Shown: positions 42,090 through 50,715, counted from the stretch's first letter. The stretch is DNA of 64,000 nt from DASVEG01 sp035540495 (GCA_035540495.1 DATLGL010000063.1:1-64000); one strand, 5' to 3'. A program made the numbers and translations. Notes: generated by a model from the sequence alone, not told the origin.

Positions 42090-42485
42090 CTAGGCCCCGA
42101 AGATGCGCTGGCGGTCGGGAGCGATCTTGACGATCACCCGCTCCGTGCCGATCGCGCTCTCGGGGTAGTCGTTGCCGTTGTACTTCTGGCTGAGCATGTC
42201 GATGTCGGCTCGGGCCTCGGGCCCGGTGACGGAGTCGGCGACTCGTCCGCGGACCTCGGCGTAGTGGTACGGGTTGTTGCGGTCGATGACGGTGACCGTC
42301 ACCCGCGGGTCGCGCTGGAGCGCCTTGAACTTGGCCCGGTCGACCTCGGTGTTGATGAGCAGGTGCTCGTCGTCGGCGTGCACCCACATGACGTGGGTCA
42401 TCGGTGTTCCGTCGGACAGCAGGACGGTCATGGCGGCGAAGTTCTTGTCCTTCGCCATGGCGGCGATGTCGGCTTCGAGGGGCAT
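42090..42485 (-). CDS. PPOX-class F420-dependent oxidoreductase
   Basis: 131 aa split-barrel flavin/F420-binding protein: FAAMTVLLSDGTPMTHVMWVH, DRAKFKALQRDPRVTVTV, and YAEVRGRV are standard for the actinobacterial F420-dependent PPOX family. Reduces or oxidises unknown substrates with F420. AAGGAG 6 nt before ATG. Confidence 0.87.
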   Translation of the reverse strand: MPLEADIAAMAKDKNFAAMTVLLSDGTPMTHVMWVHADDEHLLINTEVDRAKFKALQRDPRVTVTVIDRNNPYHYAEVRGRVADSVTGPEARADIDMLSQKYNGNDYPESAIGTERVIVKIAPDRQRIFGA

Positions 42486-42494
42486 GACCGCTCC

Positions 42495-43529
42495 TTACCC
42501 GTGGTTCGGCCGGCGACGGCGCCACGGCGACGCGATCGCAGGCGGCACCCAACCCGTGTCGGCCGCGTTGAGGTTCGTGCCCGGCGGCACGATCTCGTCG
42601 ATCCGGTCGAGCACGTCGTCGCTCAGACGAACGCCGGTTGCGCCGAGCTGTCCCTCGAGCTGATCCATCGTGCGCGGACCGATGATCGCGGAGGTCACCG
42701 CCGGGTGGTTGATCACGAAGGCGAGCGCGAGGTGGATCAGCGTCGTGCCGGCATCGGCGGCCAGCTTCTCGAGCTCCTCGACGACGTCGAGCTTCCGCTG
42801 GTTGCCGGGAAGCGACAGGTCGAACCGGCCGGGGGTGCGCGCGGCGCGCCCGGTGGTCGGCTGCTCCATGCCCTTGCGGTACTTGCCCGAGAGCCAACCG
42901 CCCGCCAGCGGGCTCCACGGGATCACGCCCATCCCGTACTTCTCGCAGGTGGGCAGCACCTCGGCCTCGATGCCGCGGACGAAGATCGAGTACGGCGGCT
43001 GCTCGCAGAGGAAGCGCTCGAACCCCCGCTTCTCCGCGACCCACTGCGCCTCGACGATGAGCGATGGCGGGAACGTCGACGAACCGATCGCCCGCACCTT
43101 CCCTTGGTGGATCAGGTCCGACAGCGCGCTGAGGGTCTGCTCGATGTCGGTCGCGGGGTCGGGACGGTGGACCTGGTAGAGGTCGATGTAGTCGGTGTCG
43201 AGCCGGCGGAGGCTGTTCTCCACCTCGCGGACGATCCAACGACGTGAGTTCCCCCGGGCGTTCGGGTCCTCGCCCATCTGCCCGTGGAACTTCGTCGCGA
43301 GGACGACCTCGTCGCGCCGGCCCTTGAGTGCCTTGCCGACGATCTCCTCCGACTCGCCCGCCGAGTACACGTCCGCGGTGTCGATGAAGTTGATGCCCGC
43401 CCCGAGGGCGCGGTGGATGATCTTGATCGAGTCGTCGTGGTCGGGGTTTCCCCAGCCTCCGAACATCATCGCTCCGAGACAGAGCGGGCTGACCTTGATG
43501 CCGGTGGCGCCGAGCGTCCTGTACCTCAT
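42495..43529 (-). CDS. Aldo/keto reductase
   Basis: 344 aa. FIDTADVYSAGESEE (Asp, Tyr), LATKFHG (Lys), YQVHRPDP (His) are the catalytic set; IIGPRTMDQLEGQLGA is the NADPH site. TAGCGT lies 6 nt before ATG 43529 on the minus strand with no SD: probably leaderless. Upstream of the F420 oxidoreductase by 9 bp and on the same strand. Confidence 0.9.
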   Translation of the reverse strand: MRYRTLGATGIKVSPLCLGAMMFGGWGNPDHDDSIKIIHRALGAGINFIDTADVYSAGESEEIVGKALKGRRDEVVLATKFHGQMGEDPNARGNSRRWIVREVENSLRRLDTDYIDLYQVHRPDPATDIEQTLSALSDLIHQGKVRAIGSSTFPPSLIVEAQWVAEKRGFERFLCEQPPYSIFVRGIEAEVLPTCEKYGMGVIPWSPLAGGWLSGKYRKGMEQPTTGRAARTPGRFDLSLPGNQRKLDVVEELEKLAADAGTTLIHLALAFVINHPAVTSAIIGPRTMDQLEGQLGATGVRLSDDVLDRIDEIVPPGTNLNAADTGWVPPAIASPWRRRRPNHG

Positions 43530-43581
43530 GGACGCACGCTAGGCCGGGACCGCCCCGCGGCATGTCGCCACGCTGTGGTGT

Positions 43582-43597
43582 CGGCAGGTACCTGCCG
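43582..43597. promoter_or_regulatory. 16-bp perfect palindrome upstream of the ECF sigma gene
   Basis: CGGCAGGTACCTGCCG in the 90-bp gap between the divergent aldo/keto reductase and sigma factor genes, 22 bp before the sigma start. Candidate operator or part of an autoregulated promoter; the binding protein is unknown. Confidence 0.35.
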
Positions 43598-43619
43598 GGT
43601 CGGCGGCGAATCGTTCCCC

Positions 43620-44216
43620 GTGGGGTCGGACGATCTGCGCGCCGTGCTCGACGAGCGGCTGCTCGTGGCGCAGGCGCGGAACGACCCGCAGGCGTTCACG
43701 CTGCTGTACCGCGCGTACGTGTCGCGCATCCACGCGTTCGCCTACCGCCGCACCGGCTCCTACGAGGAGGCGGAGGAGGTCACCGCGACCGTCTTCGAAC
43801 GCGCGTGGCGTGCGCTCCCGACGTTCTCGTGGAAGGGCGGCGGGTTCGAGCCGTGGCTCTTCCGGATCGCGGCGAATGAGTTGGTGTCCCACCATCGCAG
43901 GAGGGTTCGCATCGAGAGCGAGCGGATGAAGCGAGTGCTCCGCGAGCTGGCCGAAGATCTCCGGGAGGACCCCGATCTCGCGGCGTTGCTCGACCTCGAC
44001 GAGCAGGAGCAGCGGATGGTGCAGCTGCGGCAGGCACTCAGCACGCTGCCGCCCCGCTACCAGGAGGTCATCAGCCTCCGGTACCTCGCCGGGATGTCGC
44101 CGGCCGACGCGGCTCGCGCCCTCGGATGCTCGAAGCCCACGCTCGCCGTCGTGCTCCACCGGGCCCTGCGCGCGCTGCGGGAGGCCGTCGAGGTCGAGGC
44201 GAAGGTGGCGTCGTGA
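43620..44216 (+). CDS. ECF-type RNA polymerase sigma factor
   Basis: 198 aa. Region 2: ALTLLYRAYVSRIHAFAYRRTG-like start with EEAEEVTATVFERAWRALPTF (-10 recognition). Region 4: LSTLPPRYQEVISLRYLAGMSPADAARALGCSKPTLAVVLHRALRALR (-35 recognition helix). The linker between regions is about 60 residues. GTG 43620; the longer in-frame extension is antisense to another gene. GTGA overlap with the next gene, a membrane protein that probably controls it. Confidence 0.88.
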   Translation: MGSDDLRAVLDERLLVAQARNDPQAFTLLYRAYVSRIHAFAYRRTGSYEEAEEVTATVFERAWRALPTFSWKGGGFEPWLFRIAANELVSHHRRRVRIESERMKRVLRELAEDLREDPDLAALLDLDEQEQRMVQLRQALSTLPPRYQEVISLRYLAGMSPADAARALGCSKPTLAVVLHRALRALREAVEVEAKVAS

Positions 44217-45100
44217 CGCGGGTCGGTATGGGTGAGGTGCGGCGCGACCTCGACGCGATCGCGTCGTCGGTGCCGCCGGAGCCGAGGGCGGCGTTCGTGT
44301 CGTCGCTCGAAGAGCGTCTGGCCGGGCTCATCGGAGCGGCCGGGTCGGGCGACGTCGTGCCCGAGATCGAGCTCGCACCCGCCCACGCGCCGCGTCGTGC
44401 GGTGCTCGAGCGTGCGCCGCTCGTCCTGTCGATCACCGCGATCGTCCTGGTGGTGGCTGCGTCGATCGTCTGGCCGTCGAAGATCGAGCGCGACATCGAC
44501 GCGATTCGCACCGCGGCGTCGTCGCACAATCCGTCGACGACCATCAGCACCGCCGACCTCGACGGTCCTCCTCCGGCGGATGGCGGCTCCGACGGCGCGA
44601 CCGACAGCGCACGCCCGGGCCGGGGCGTCGTCCCTTCCGGGGGAGACCGATCGACGGCGGTCATCACGAGCCCTGCAGCGCCGACTGCTGTCGTCCCCCA
44701 GCCGGGCGATGCGAGTGCGCCGGCCGGCGTTGCCGCTCAACGCCCGAGCGACACCTCGAGCGCACCTCCCAGCTCCCTCACCCTCGAAGGGTCGGGGACG
44801 CCGGCCCGGATGTTCCTGTCGTGGTCTCGATATCAGGGCGACGACTTCGCCGCGTACCTCGTGCTGCGCGCCAACGCTCCCGACGAGCCCGACCACCCGG
44901 ACACGAGCGGCCGGACGCTCATGCTCCTCCGGATCGAGAACCGCGACATGACGTCGCACGCCGACACCCCGAAGGTGGGAACGACGCCGCGCTACCGAGT
45001 GGTGGTCGTGCGGAGCGACGGCAGCGTCGCCGCGAGGAGCAACGTGGTCGAAGGTTCGGCGGTGGCGACGGGCATGGCTCGGCTCGGGCCGAGGCCCTAA
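44213..45100 (+). CDS. Membrane protein co-encoded with ECF sigma factor (candidate anti-sigma factor)
   Basis: 295 aa. Cytoplasmic N-terminus of ~70 residues (MGEVRRDLDAIASSVPPEPRAAFVSSLEERL), one TM helix at about 71-92, a Ser/Pro/Thr-rich stretch, and a C-terminal beta domain (ARMFLSWSRYQGDDFAAYLVLRA ... YRVVVVRSDG) that looks FnIII-like. No ZAS His-Cys motif is present, so it is not a classical zinc anti-sigma. The GTGA coupling and topology suggest that it sequesters the sigma factor (inference). Confidence 0.65.
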   Translation: MTRVGMGEVRRDLDAIASSVPPEPRAAFVSSLEERLAGLIGAAGSGDVVPEIELAPAHAPRRAVLERAPLVLSITAIVLVVAASIVWPSKIERDIDAIRTAASSHNPSTTISTADLDGPPPADGGSDGATDSARPGRGVVPSGGDRSTAVITSPAAPTAVVPQPGDASAPAGVAAQRPSDTSSAPPSSLTLEGSGTPARMFLSWSRYQGDDFAAYLVLRANAPDEPDHPDTSGRTLMLLRIENRDMTSHADTPKVGTTPRYRVVVVRSDGSVAARSNVVEGSAVATGMARLGPRP

Positions 45101-46215
45101 CCGGCCAGCTCGATCTCGTAGAAGAGCACGCCGTCGCGCTCGTGGCGCTCGGCCGCCCCGGCGAGGCGGAGGTGCTCGAGGTGGGCGAAGGTCTCGCTCT
45201 CGGCCATCGACCCCCAACGCTCCTTGCGGAAGAGGTGGTGCGACAGCTCCTCGACGGTGGCCGGGCCGCCGATCTCCTTCGACGCCTTCGCCAGCGTCTG
45301 CAGGCGCTCGAGGTGATGTTCCTTGATCGACTCGACGCGGTCGGCGAGGTCGCGGAACGGGTGACCGTGCGCGGGGAGCACCTGTTCGACGCCCTCCAGC
45401 GCGGCCACACGATCGAGAGACTCGAAGAACAACCCGAGCGGGTCGCGCCCAGAGTTCATGCCCGAGATGTGAGGCGTGATCGTCGGCAGCACGTGGTCAC
45501 CCGACAGCACGACGCCAGCTTCCGGATCGTGGAGGCAGAGGTGGTCGAGGGTGTGGCCCGGAGTGTGCACGGCGAACCACTCTCGGCCGGCGAGCTTGAT
45601 GACGTCGCCGTGCTTCAAGCGCGTCGTCGGCGCTGGCGGGCCGAATCGCTGCATGCCGCGGCGGGCGAGGGTGCTGCCCATGAGGCGGTACTGGAGCCGG
45701 CGCTTCAGCGGCGGCTTGAAGTTGCTCTTCGTGCCCCACGGTGTCGTCCCGCCACCCCAAGGCGTCGCGCTCTGCTCACGGGGCGCAGGAAGGTCGTCCG
45801 GATGGACGTCGTGGATCTCGGCCTCCTCCGCCGCGTCGCCGTGGGAGTGCGGCGTCCACCAACTCCGGAACGCCGAGTGCGTGATGACGTCGGCCCCGCC
45901 CGCCTCCTCCACCAGCCGGCTCACGCCACCGAAGTGGTCGGGGTGCGAGTGGGTGATGATCACGGAGTGCACGTCGCGCACCGCCAGGTCGGCGCTTCGT
46001 AGCCGGTCGGTGATCGCCTTCCACGAGGCCGGACCGGGGAGGCCCGGATCGACGATGGCGATGCCGCGATCGTCGACCAGCGCGTACATGTTCACGTGAC
46101 CGAGCCCGGGCATCGAGATCGGCAGCTGCATCCGCAGGACGTTCGGTGCGACCTCGACCACATCGGTGTCGGCCGGCAGCTGCTCCTGCTTCGTGTGCTT
46201 GCGGACGTCCCCCAC
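45097..46215 (-). CDS. MBL-fold metallo-hydrolase
   Basis: 372 aa. Metal motif IITHSHPDHFGG (HxHxDH), then HTPGHTLDH and SGDHVLP, and a C-terminal winged-helix-like part (ATVEELSHHLFRKERWG), an arrangement seen in LACTB2/BVMO-like MBL hydrolases. Substrate unknown, perhaps an acyl or CoA thioester. GTG 46215 with TAGTCT 7 nt upstream and no SD. A TetR-like dyad overlaps the promoter. Its stop overlaps the convergent gene's stop by 4 nt. Confidence 0.87.
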   Translation of the reverse strand: MGDVRKHTKQEQLPADTDVVEVAPNVLRMQLPISMPGLGHVNMYALVDDRGIAIVDPGLPGPASWKAITDRLRSADLAVRDVHSVIITHSHPDHFGGVSRLVEEAGGADVITHSAFRSWWTPHSHGDAAEEAEIHDVHPDDLPAPREQSATPWGGGTTPWGTKSNFKPPLKRRLQYRLMGSTLARRGMQRFGPPAPTTRLKHGDVIKLAGREWFAVHTPGHTLDHLCLHDPEAGVVLSGDHVLPTITPHISGMNSGRDPLGLFFESLDRVAALEGVEQVLPAHGHPFRDLADRVESIKEHHLERLQTLAKASKEIGGPATVEELSHHLFRKERWGSMAESETFAHLEHLRLAGAAERHERDGVLFYEIELAG

Positions 46216-46226
46216 GGCGGGGAGAC

Positions 46227-46248
46227 TACTTGACCGGTCGGTCAAGTA
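46227..46248. promoter_or_regulatory. TetR-type operator dyad upstream of MBL hydrolase
   Basis: Perfect arms TACTTGACC (46227-46235) and GGTCAAGTA (46240-46248) with a 4-nt GGTC spacer. This resembles operators of TetR-family repressors of fatty acid metabolism. It overlaps the last 2 bp of the TAGTCT -10 hexamer (46223-46228) of the MBL gene, so binding should repress. No tetR gene is in the window. Confidence 0.6.
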
Positions 46249-46345
46249 CGCGGGAGAGCGGAGCACCTGATGCGTCTGGGCGCCATGATCGAAGACGCCG
46301 GCGTCACCACCGTCGGGTGACGGCGGTGGCTGCGGTGGCGCCGCG

Positions 46346-47386
46346 GTGAGCGCCGCCCGCATGGCGTTCGAGCTGGCGCGTTGGGCGCTGGGGTTCCTCG
46401 TTCTCTGGCGCATGCCGCGCCCGACCGGCGTGCGATCCGATGGTGCCGTGGTCGTCGACGCGACGGTTGTGATCCCCGCGCGGAACGAGGCCCGCAACCT
46501 CGCTCTGCTCCTGCCGACTGTCGTGCCGCAGGCCGCCGAGGTGATCGTCGTCGACGACTCGTCGAGCGACGCGACCGCGCACGTGGCCGAGATGTGCGGC
46601 GCCCGTGTCGTCCGCGCCGCCGACCCTCCGCGCGGATGGCTCGGCAAGCCGTGGGCGTGCCACACGGGGGCAGGCGCCGCCACGCGTGATGTCCTCGTGT
46701 TCCTCGACGCGGACGTCGTCGTCGAACGTGCAGGGCTCGCCCGCATCGTCGACGCGCAGCGCGACGACGGCGGGCTCGTCTCGGTGCAGCCGTGGCACGA
46801 GGTGCACCGTCTCCACGAGATGCTGTCGGCGTTCCCGAACCTCCTCGGTGTCATGGGCGTCGGCGCGTTCACCGTGCTCGGCCGGCGTCTCCGCCCTCGC
46901 GGCGCGTTCGGGCCGTGCATCGCGATCGACAGGCGCACCTACGACGCCATCGGCGGTCACGAGTCGGTGCGCGATCGCGTGATCGAGGACGTCGCGCTCG
47001 CGCAGCGCGCTCCTGCCGTGACCCTCTACGGAGGGAAGGGCGTCGTCCGGTACCGGATGTATGGAGACGGCCTCCGTTCGCTGTGGCGTGGCTGGACGAA
47101 GAACATCGCCGCAGGCGCAGGTTCGACTCACCCGCTCGTCCTCCTCGTCGTGGTGGCGTGGATGAGCGGCGCGATCCAGGCGCCCTTCACGGCGACGTGG
47201 CTCTCGCTGATGTTCGTCGCCCAGTTGTGGTGGTTCTTCCGGAGGATCGGCGGCTTCGGCCTTGTGACCGCGTTCTTCTATCCGATCCCGCTCGCGTTCT
47301 TCCTCGTCCTCTTCGCTGCGTCGGCGCTCAAGACCGTCCTGCGCCGTCCGGTCGAGTGGCGCGGTCGTTCGGTGCCGACGCGCTGA
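46346..47386 (+). CDS. crtQ: CrtQ-like carotenoid glycosyltransferase (GT2)
   Basis: 346 aa. GT2 domain with VVIPARNEARNL, VIVVDDSSSDATA, GWLGKPWACHTGA and the metal-binding FLDADV; 2-3 TM helices at the C-terminus. Motifs fit CrtQ, which glucosylates 4,4'-diaponeurosporenoate. The gene 1 bp downstream encodes a CrtO-like acyltransferase, which supports this. GTG start. No carotenoid backbone genes are within the window. Confidence 0.72.
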   Translation: MSAARMAFELARWALGFLVLWRMPRPTGVRSDGAVVVDATVVIPARNEARNLALLLPTVVPQAAEVIVVDDSSSDATAHVAEMCGARVVRAADPPRGWLGKPWACHTGAGAATRDVLVFLDADVVVERAGLARIVDAQRDDGGLVSVQPWHEVHRLHEMLSAFPNLLGVMGVGAFTVLGRRLRPRGAFGPCIAIDRRTYDAIGGHESVRDRVIEDVALAQRAPAVTLYGGKGVVRYRMYGDGLRSLWRGWTKNIAAGAGSTHPLVLLVVVAWMSGAIQAPFTATWLSLMFVAQLWWFFRRIGGFGLVTAFFYPIPLAFFLVLFAASALKTVLRRPVEWRGRSVPTR

Positions 47387-47387
47387 C

Positions 47388-47870
47388 GTGGGCTACGTCG
47401 TCTCGCGACCGCTCACGGTCGTCCTCGACATCGTGGTGTGGGCGATCCTGCACGCCGGCACCGGCTATCTCGTCCACCGCATACCCGCGGCGCGCCTCGA
47501 ACGCGACTGGTGGATCCATCGCACGCGCAGGTTCGAGCGCGACGGCCGGTTCTACGTGCGCTGGCTCCGGATCAAGCGGTGGAAGCGATGGCTGCCCGAA
47601 GCCGGCGACCTGTTCTCCGGAGGCTTCAACAAGAAGACGCTCCGATCGACGAACGACGACTACCTCCGCACGTACGTACGCGAGACGAGACGGGCCGAGC
47701 TCGGTCACTGGCTCTGCCTCTCCGGCGCGCCGCTGTTCTTCCTCTGGAACCCGTGGCCGATCGGGATCGTGATGCTCCTGTACGGCGCGGTGGCGAACGG
47801 GCCCTGCATCGCCGCCCCGCGGTACAACCGGATCCGCCTTCAGCGAATCCTCAGGCGGCGATCGAGCTGA
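47388..47870 (+). CDS. crtO: CrtO-like glycosyl-4,4'-diaponeurosporenoate acyltransferase
   Basis: 160 aa integral membrane protein. Pattern WIHRTRRFERDGRFYVRWL, RIKRWKRWLPEAGDLF, ETRRAELGHWL and RYNRIRLQRIL matches the staphylococcal CrtO family, which adds a fatty acyl chain to the glucose of a glycosylated carotenoid acid (the last step to staphyloxanthin). Together with the gene upstream this predicts a glycolipid-type carotenoid. GTG start 1 bp after the crtQ stop. Confidence 0.8.
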   Translation: MGYVVSRPLTVVLDIVVWAILHAGTGYLVHRIPAARLERDWWIHRTRRFERDGRFYVRWLRIKRWKRWLPEAGDLFSGGFNKKTLRSTNDDYLRTYVRETRRAELGHWLCLSGAPLFFLWNPWPIGIVMLLYGAVANGPCIAAPRYNRIRLQRILRRRSS

Positions 47871-47946
47871 CCGGAGACACGGCCGGGCACGAGGGTTTAC
47901 CCTTTCGGGCAGGTAGGGGTCCTGGGCGGAGGAGCAAGAACAGCAC

Positions 47947-50688
47947 ATGTCGGGCGGGCAGGTGGTTGGGGCGAAGACGCGCATCCCCCGCATCACCGGC
48001 GTCGCGCGCGAGCGGATCGATCATCGACTGGCCGGCCTCTGGGACCACCGCCTCGGCCTCGTGGTCGCCCCTGCTGGTTCGGGCAAGACGACGCTCCTCG
48101 CGCAGTTCGCCGTAGCGAGCGGTGTGCCGGTGGGCTGGTGGCGAGCGGAGGCATCCGACGCGACCGAGACCGCGGCAGTGGCTCACCTCGAGCGGGCGTT
48201 GGTGCCGGTGCTCGAGGGCGTCGTCGGAGGCTGGGACTCGATCGACGACGTCGCCGAAGCGCTCGACGGGTGGAACGGCCAGCGTGCGCTGATCGCCATC
48301 GACGACCTCCACGCGTTGTGGGGGACGGAGGCGGAGGCCGCGCTCGAGCGTCTCGTCACCCTGCTGCCGGCAGGCATCGTCGTGCTCGCGGCGACCCGCC
48401 GCCTACCCGGCTTCAACCTGACCCGCATGCTCATCTCCGGCGACCTGCTCGAGATCGGCCAGGAAGACCTCCGGTTCCGCGCCTGGGAGGTCGAGCACCT
48501 CTTCCGCGACTTCTACGGCTCGCCGATGCCGCCGGACGAGCTGGCCGAACTTGCCCGTCGCACCGGCGGGTGGGCGGCAGGGCTGCAGCTCTTCCACCTC
48601 GCCACGCGCGGGAAGCCACCGGCGGAACGCCGCCGCATGCTGGCCCAGCTCGGCGTTCGTTCACGCCTGCTGCGCGAGTACCTCGCCCGCAACGTGCTCG
48701 ACGAGCTGCCGGTGCACGTGCGCGACTTCCTCGTGCGCACGTGCGTGCTCGGGCGGCTCACCGCCGCGCTGTGCGACGAGCTCACCGGCGGGACGAGCAG
48801 CGGCGCCGTGCTCGCCGAGCTCGAGCAGCGCCAGATCTTCACCGCGGCGCTCGACGACGAGGGCTCCTATCGCTACCACGAGGTCCTCCGCTCGCATCTC
48901 GAAGGCGTGCTCGTCGAACAGGTGGGGGAGTCCGCGGCTCGCGAGCGGTTCGCGGAGGCGGGGGCGCTGCTCGAACGTCATGGCTTCCACGCCGAGGCGC
49001 TCCGTGCGTACGGCCGCGCCGAGGCATGGGATGCGCTCACCCGTCTCCTCGGAGGCCGTCCGGAGGAGCTCGTCGATCGGCCGGGCGACTGGCTCGACGC
49101 GTTGCCGAACGCGCTCGTCGATCACGATCCGTGGCTCCTGCTCGGCACCGCCCGCCGGCTCACGTCGCAGGGAAGGGCCGACGAGGCGATCGATGCCTAT
49201 CGGAGGGCCGAGGCTGCGTCCGGGGCTGCATCGCCCGTCGACATCTGCCGCCGCGAGCGCCAGGCGATCTCCACGTGGCTCGGCGCGGCGCCGCTCGTGC
49301 CTGCCGACTGGCTCGCGGCGCTTCGCCTCGCCACGGCGCGCGCACCGAAGGCGGTGGCCGATCACGCGACTCGCTCGTTCCCCGGCGCGGAGGGGAGGCT
49401 CGTCGCCGGCATGGCGCAGCTGCTCGCGGGCTCGCTCGACGATGCCGAACGGCACCTCGACGCCGCGTCGATCGATCCGGCCGCTTCCGCCGTCGTGGCC
49501 ACCGCCGCAGCCATCGGCGCTGCGGCCGCCCGCGCGTTCGGCGGGCAGTCGGTCGTCGCCGAGCTCGATCGTTGCTGCGAGCAGGCCGAGGAAGCGGGGC
49601 TCCCGTGGCTCGCCGCTGTGGCGCGCGCCGTCGCTCTGCTCGACGGTGAGCGACCGAGCGACGTGGGTGCGGGCGGCCTTCCGAAGAGCGACCCGTGGGG
49701 TGCAGCGATCGTCCAGCTGCTCGCCGGCATCGGCGAGATCCGCCGTCGATCCGGTGAGCTCGACGCCGCTGCGGCGCTGGCCGACGCGAGCGACGGCTTC
49801 CGCGCGCTCGATGCACCCGTGCTCACCGCGTGGGCGACCTCCGCGCTCGCGGTTGCATCTCCCGGCTCCGTCACCCAGCGAGAAGCGCAGCAGGCCGTTC
49901 GTGCCGTCGGTGTCGACGCGCTGCCGATCATCGGCGCGACGACGGCGACGACCGCGACGAAGCCCACCGAGGGCCGGCTCGCCCTGCGCTGCTTCGGCAT
50001 CTTCGAGCTCAGCGTCGACGGCGCACCGGTCGACCTCGGCGCCATCAAGCCACGGGTGCGCTCGCTCGTCCGCTTCCTCGCGCTCCACGCCGGCCAGGGT
50101 GTGCACCGCGAGCGCGTGATCGAGTCTCTCTGGCCGGACGAGGGCGATCTCCGCACCGGGCTTCGCAACCTCCAGGTCGCCATCTCGTCGTTGCGCCAGC
50201 TCGTCGAGCCCGGCGTCGCGAGAGGGGAGGCGACCCTCGTCGTGCGCGACGGCGACATGTACCGCCTCGCGGTGTCGTCGCCCGACGAGTGCGACCTGCT
50301 CGGGTTCCGCGCCGCGTGCGCCGCGGGTCGCAGTGCCCGAGCAGCCGGTGACGTGGCCGCGGCACGAGACGCCTTCGCGACCGCGGTCTCGCTGTATCGA
50401 GGCGACCTGCTGTCCGACGAGGGAGCAGCGGAGTGGGTGGCCGACGAACGGGAGCGATGCCGCCTCGACGCAGCCGATGCCGCGCTTGCCGCGGCGGACC
50501 TCGCGCTCGAGGCCGGCGATCTGGCCTCCGCGGTCGAGGCGTGCTCCACGGGGTTGCGCATCGACCCGTACCGCGACGGGTTGTGGCGCACGCTCATCAA
50601 GGCGAACGAGCTGGCCGGTGACGTCGCCGCCGCGCGTCGAGCCGAGGAGCGCTACGCCGAGGTGCTGAAGGAGCTCGGCCTCAGCTGA
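47947..50688 (+). CDS. STAND-ATPase transcriptional regulator with C-terminal SARP (BTAD) module
   Basis: 913 aa. N-terminal MalT-like NTPase: VVAPAGSGKTTLL (Walker A), ALIAIDDLHAL (Walker B), then winged-helix and a TPR/helical sensor (about 330-670). The C-terminal region (about 675-913) is an OmpR-like winged helix (LRCFGIFELSVDG, RERVIESLWPDEGD, LRNLQVAISSLRQ) plus a bacterial transcriptional activator domain (EWVADERERCRLDAADAAL). This order (DNA-binding at the C-terminus) is reversed from AfsR. GGAGGAG lies upstream of ATG. It ends 94 bp from the convergent CIS operon and is the likeliest local regulator. Confidence 0.88.
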   Translation: MSGGQVVGAKTRIPRITGVARERIDHRLAGLWDHRLGLVVAPAGSGKTTLLAQFAVASGVPVGWWRAEASDATETAAVAHLERALVPVLEGVVGGWDSIDDVAEALDGWNGQRALIAIDDLHALWGTEAEAALERLVTLLPAGIVVLAATRRLPGFNLTRMLISGDLLEIGQEDLRFRAWEVEHLFRDFYGSPMPPDELAELARRTGGWAAGLQLFHLATRGKPPAERRRMLAQLGVRSRLLREYLARNVLDELPVHVRDFLVRTCVLGRLTAALCDELTGGTSSGAVLAELEQRQIFTAALDDEGSYRYHEVLRSHLEGVLVEQVGESAARERFAEAGALLERHGFHAEALRAYGRAEAWDALTRLLGGRPEELVDRPGDWLDALPNALVDHDPWLLLGTARRLTSQGRADEAIDAYRRAEAASGAASPVDICRRERQAISTWLGAAPLVPADWLAALRLATARAPKAVADHATRSFPGAEGRLVAGMAQLLAGSLDDAERHLDAASIDPAASAVVATAAAIGAAAARAFGGQSVVAELDRCCEQAEEAGLPWLAAVARAVALLDGERPSDVGAGGLPKSDPWGAAIVQLLAGIGEIRRRSGELDAAAALADASDGFRALDAPVLTAWATSALAVASPGSVTQREAQQAVRAVGVDALPIIGATTATTATKPTEGRLALRCFGIFELSVDGAPVDLGAIKPRVRSLVRFLALHAGQGVHRERVIESLWPDEGDLRTGLRNLQVAISSLRQLVEPGVARGEATLVVRDGDMYRLAVSSPDECDLLGFRAACAAGRSARAAGDVAAARDAFATAVSLYRGDLLSDEGAAEWVADERERCRLDAADAALAAADLALEAGDLASAVEACSTGLRIDPYRDGLWRTLIKANELAGDVAAARRAEERYAEVLKELGLS

Positions 50689-50715
50689 GCCCTGGTGTGC
50701 TTCCAACGCCGACTC

